Below are positions 31,706 through 32,246 of a stretch of 32,246 nt of DNA, one piece after another; the first letter of the stretch is position 1, and each line of letters opens with the position of its first letter. The translations under genes were made by a program, and so were the position numbers. The DNA is taken from positions 1-32,246 of the forward strand of contig JAHFUS010000045.1 of assembly GCA_023264975.1 (NCBI GenBank), written 5' to 3'. The notes under the pieces are model-generated. The model worked only from the letters and a program-made list of their open reading frames with translations, was not told the origin of the DNA and made no database searches. The DNA comes from Actinomycetes bacterium. Lineage in GTDB: Bacteria; Actinomycetota; Acidimicrobiia; Acidimicrobiales; GCA-2861595.

Positions 31706-32246
31706 TCAGGCGGGGTCGGCGCCCCGCTTGCGGGGGGACCTTGGTGCCGCCACCTTCCTGGGTGCCGCCTTCGTCGCGCCCGCCACCTTCTTGGGCACCG
31801 GCTTCCTGGCCGCCAGCGCGTCCTTGGGGGAGGCTGCGGGCGTGGCAGCAGCCGGCGCCTTCTTGGTGGGCGCTCTCCGGGAGGGCGCCTTCGTCGCCGG
31901 CGTCTGCTTCTCCACGCCGGCGACGGGTGCCGCAGTCAACTTCTTGGCGGGCGCCGGCGCAGGCGCCACGACGGCGACCCGCTTGCTCGACCGCTTCGCA
32001 GCGGCCGGCGGCGCATCTGAGACAGCCGGTAGGCCGGGCGGGGCCGCGACAGCAGCCTTCCGACCGGCCCGCTTGGCGGGCGGCGGAGCGGGGTCGGCGA
32101 CGGCCGGTGCGGCGGGCGCATCGGGGGCGGCGCCACGGCGACGCGCCTGGCGGGCGGCGGTGGGAGCGGGGTCGATCGCCGCTGCCGGTGCGGCGGGCGC
32201 ATCGGGGGCGGCGCCACGGCGACGCGCCTGGCGGGCGGCGGTGGGA
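31706..32246 (-). CDS. Lys/Ala/Pro-rich repeat protein, C-terminal part only
   Basis: The minus-strand frame is open from the window edge to the stop at 31708-31706, showing the last 179 residues; the N-terminus lies beyond 32246. The visible part is low-complexity and basic. It begins with 27-residue repeats (ARQARRRGAAPDAPAAPA), passes through PAKRAGRKAA, and ends in a Lys/Ala/Pro tail (KKVAGATKAAPRKVAAP). Such tails occur in histone H1-like proteins, HU with a C-terminal extension, and actinobacterial topoisomerase I, and bind nucleic acid non-specifically. Which protein this is cannot be told without its N-terminus. Confidence 0.75.
   Translation of the reverse strand, partial: PTAARQARRRGAAPDAPAAPAAAIDPAPTAARQARRRGAAPDAPAAPAVADPAPPPAKRAGRKAAVAAPPGLPAVSDAPPAAAKRSSKRVAVVAPAPAPAKKLTAAPVAGVEKQTPATKAPSRRAPTKKAPAAATPAASPKDALAARKPVPKKVAGATKAAPRKVAAPRSPRKRGADPA
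32104..32246. repeat. 81-bp tandem repeat within the basic repeat protein
   Basis: Bases 32104-32165 and 32185-32246 are identical over 62 bases, giving a period of 81 bases (27 codons), and the second copy is cut by the window edge. A more diverged relative of the unit appears at about 32076-32110. The period is a multiple of three, so copy number can change without breaking the reading frame. Confidence 0.85.

Noticed and set aside
1-32246. tRNA, rRNA, CRISPR, insertion sequence or phage genes
   Set aside because: No cloverleaf-like sequence, repeat-spacer array, transposase or integrase motif was seen by reading both strands; a covariance-model scan was not possible.

Overview
The window is about 32 kb of very GC-rich DNA (I estimate around 70% or more; third codon positions are almost all G or C). 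GTG starts are common, start/stop overlaps of 1-8 bases are frequent, and at least one gene looks leaderless. Gene content (PGM1-type ATP-grasp ligase, DUF2786 protein, Lys/Ala/Pro-rich tail protein, fructose PTS with its own EI and HPr) points to a high-GC actinobacterium. Acidimicrobiia is my best guess, by inference only. No rRNA, tRNA, CRISPR array, transposase or phage gene was seen.

Layout. 1-3115 (+): end of an unrecognised gene, an aldo/keto reductase and a PGM1-related ATP-grasp ligase. 3123-3161: perfect 39-bp palindrome between convergent genes. 3155-5193 (-): cobalamin adenosyltransferase then leucyl aminopeptidase, with a frameshifted small gene at 5206-5489. 5530-9006 (+): metH. 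9131-10788 (+): two-gene poly-N-acetylglucosamine-synthase-like unit (small two-helix protein plus GT2 enzyme). 10869-16605 (+): five-gene fructose PTS operon (DeoR regulator, fused 1-phosphofructokinase/EIIA, EIIBC, HPr, EI) behind a likely leaderless promoter. 16799-18553 (+): EamA transporter and a PIG-L deacetylase with no usual start codon. 18682-19539 (-): polytopic membrane protein of unknown function. 19745-26195 (-): lipoamide operon: dihydrolipoyl dehydrogenase, E2 acyltransferase, a fused LipB-LipA protein, an M24 peptidase and an atypical SDR; two tiny membrane proteins lie upstream. 26637-28730 (+): TPP riboswitch, thiG, a second copy of the palindrome, thiH. 28855-30683 (+): DUF2786 protein and a small hypothetical protein. 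30702-32246 (-): exodeoxyribonuclease III, a frameshifted small ORF and the tail of a Lys/Ala/Pro-rich repeat protein running off the edge.

How genes work together. The PTS operon encodes a whole phosphorelay from PEP to fructose plus the next glycolytic step. LpdA, E2 and LipB-LipA form a lipoylation and 2-oxoacid dehydrogenase module without its E1. The adenosyltransferase and MetH both concern cobalamin, but they are transcribed in opposite directions.

Most of the window is ordinary chromosomal metabolism. The best candidates for something new are the two-copy AT-rich palindrome whose arms carry compensatory changes, the LipB-LipA fusion, and the FruK-EIIA fusion that keeps an internal start site. 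Three loci show frame or start anomalies that could be single-base sequence errors or real decay.
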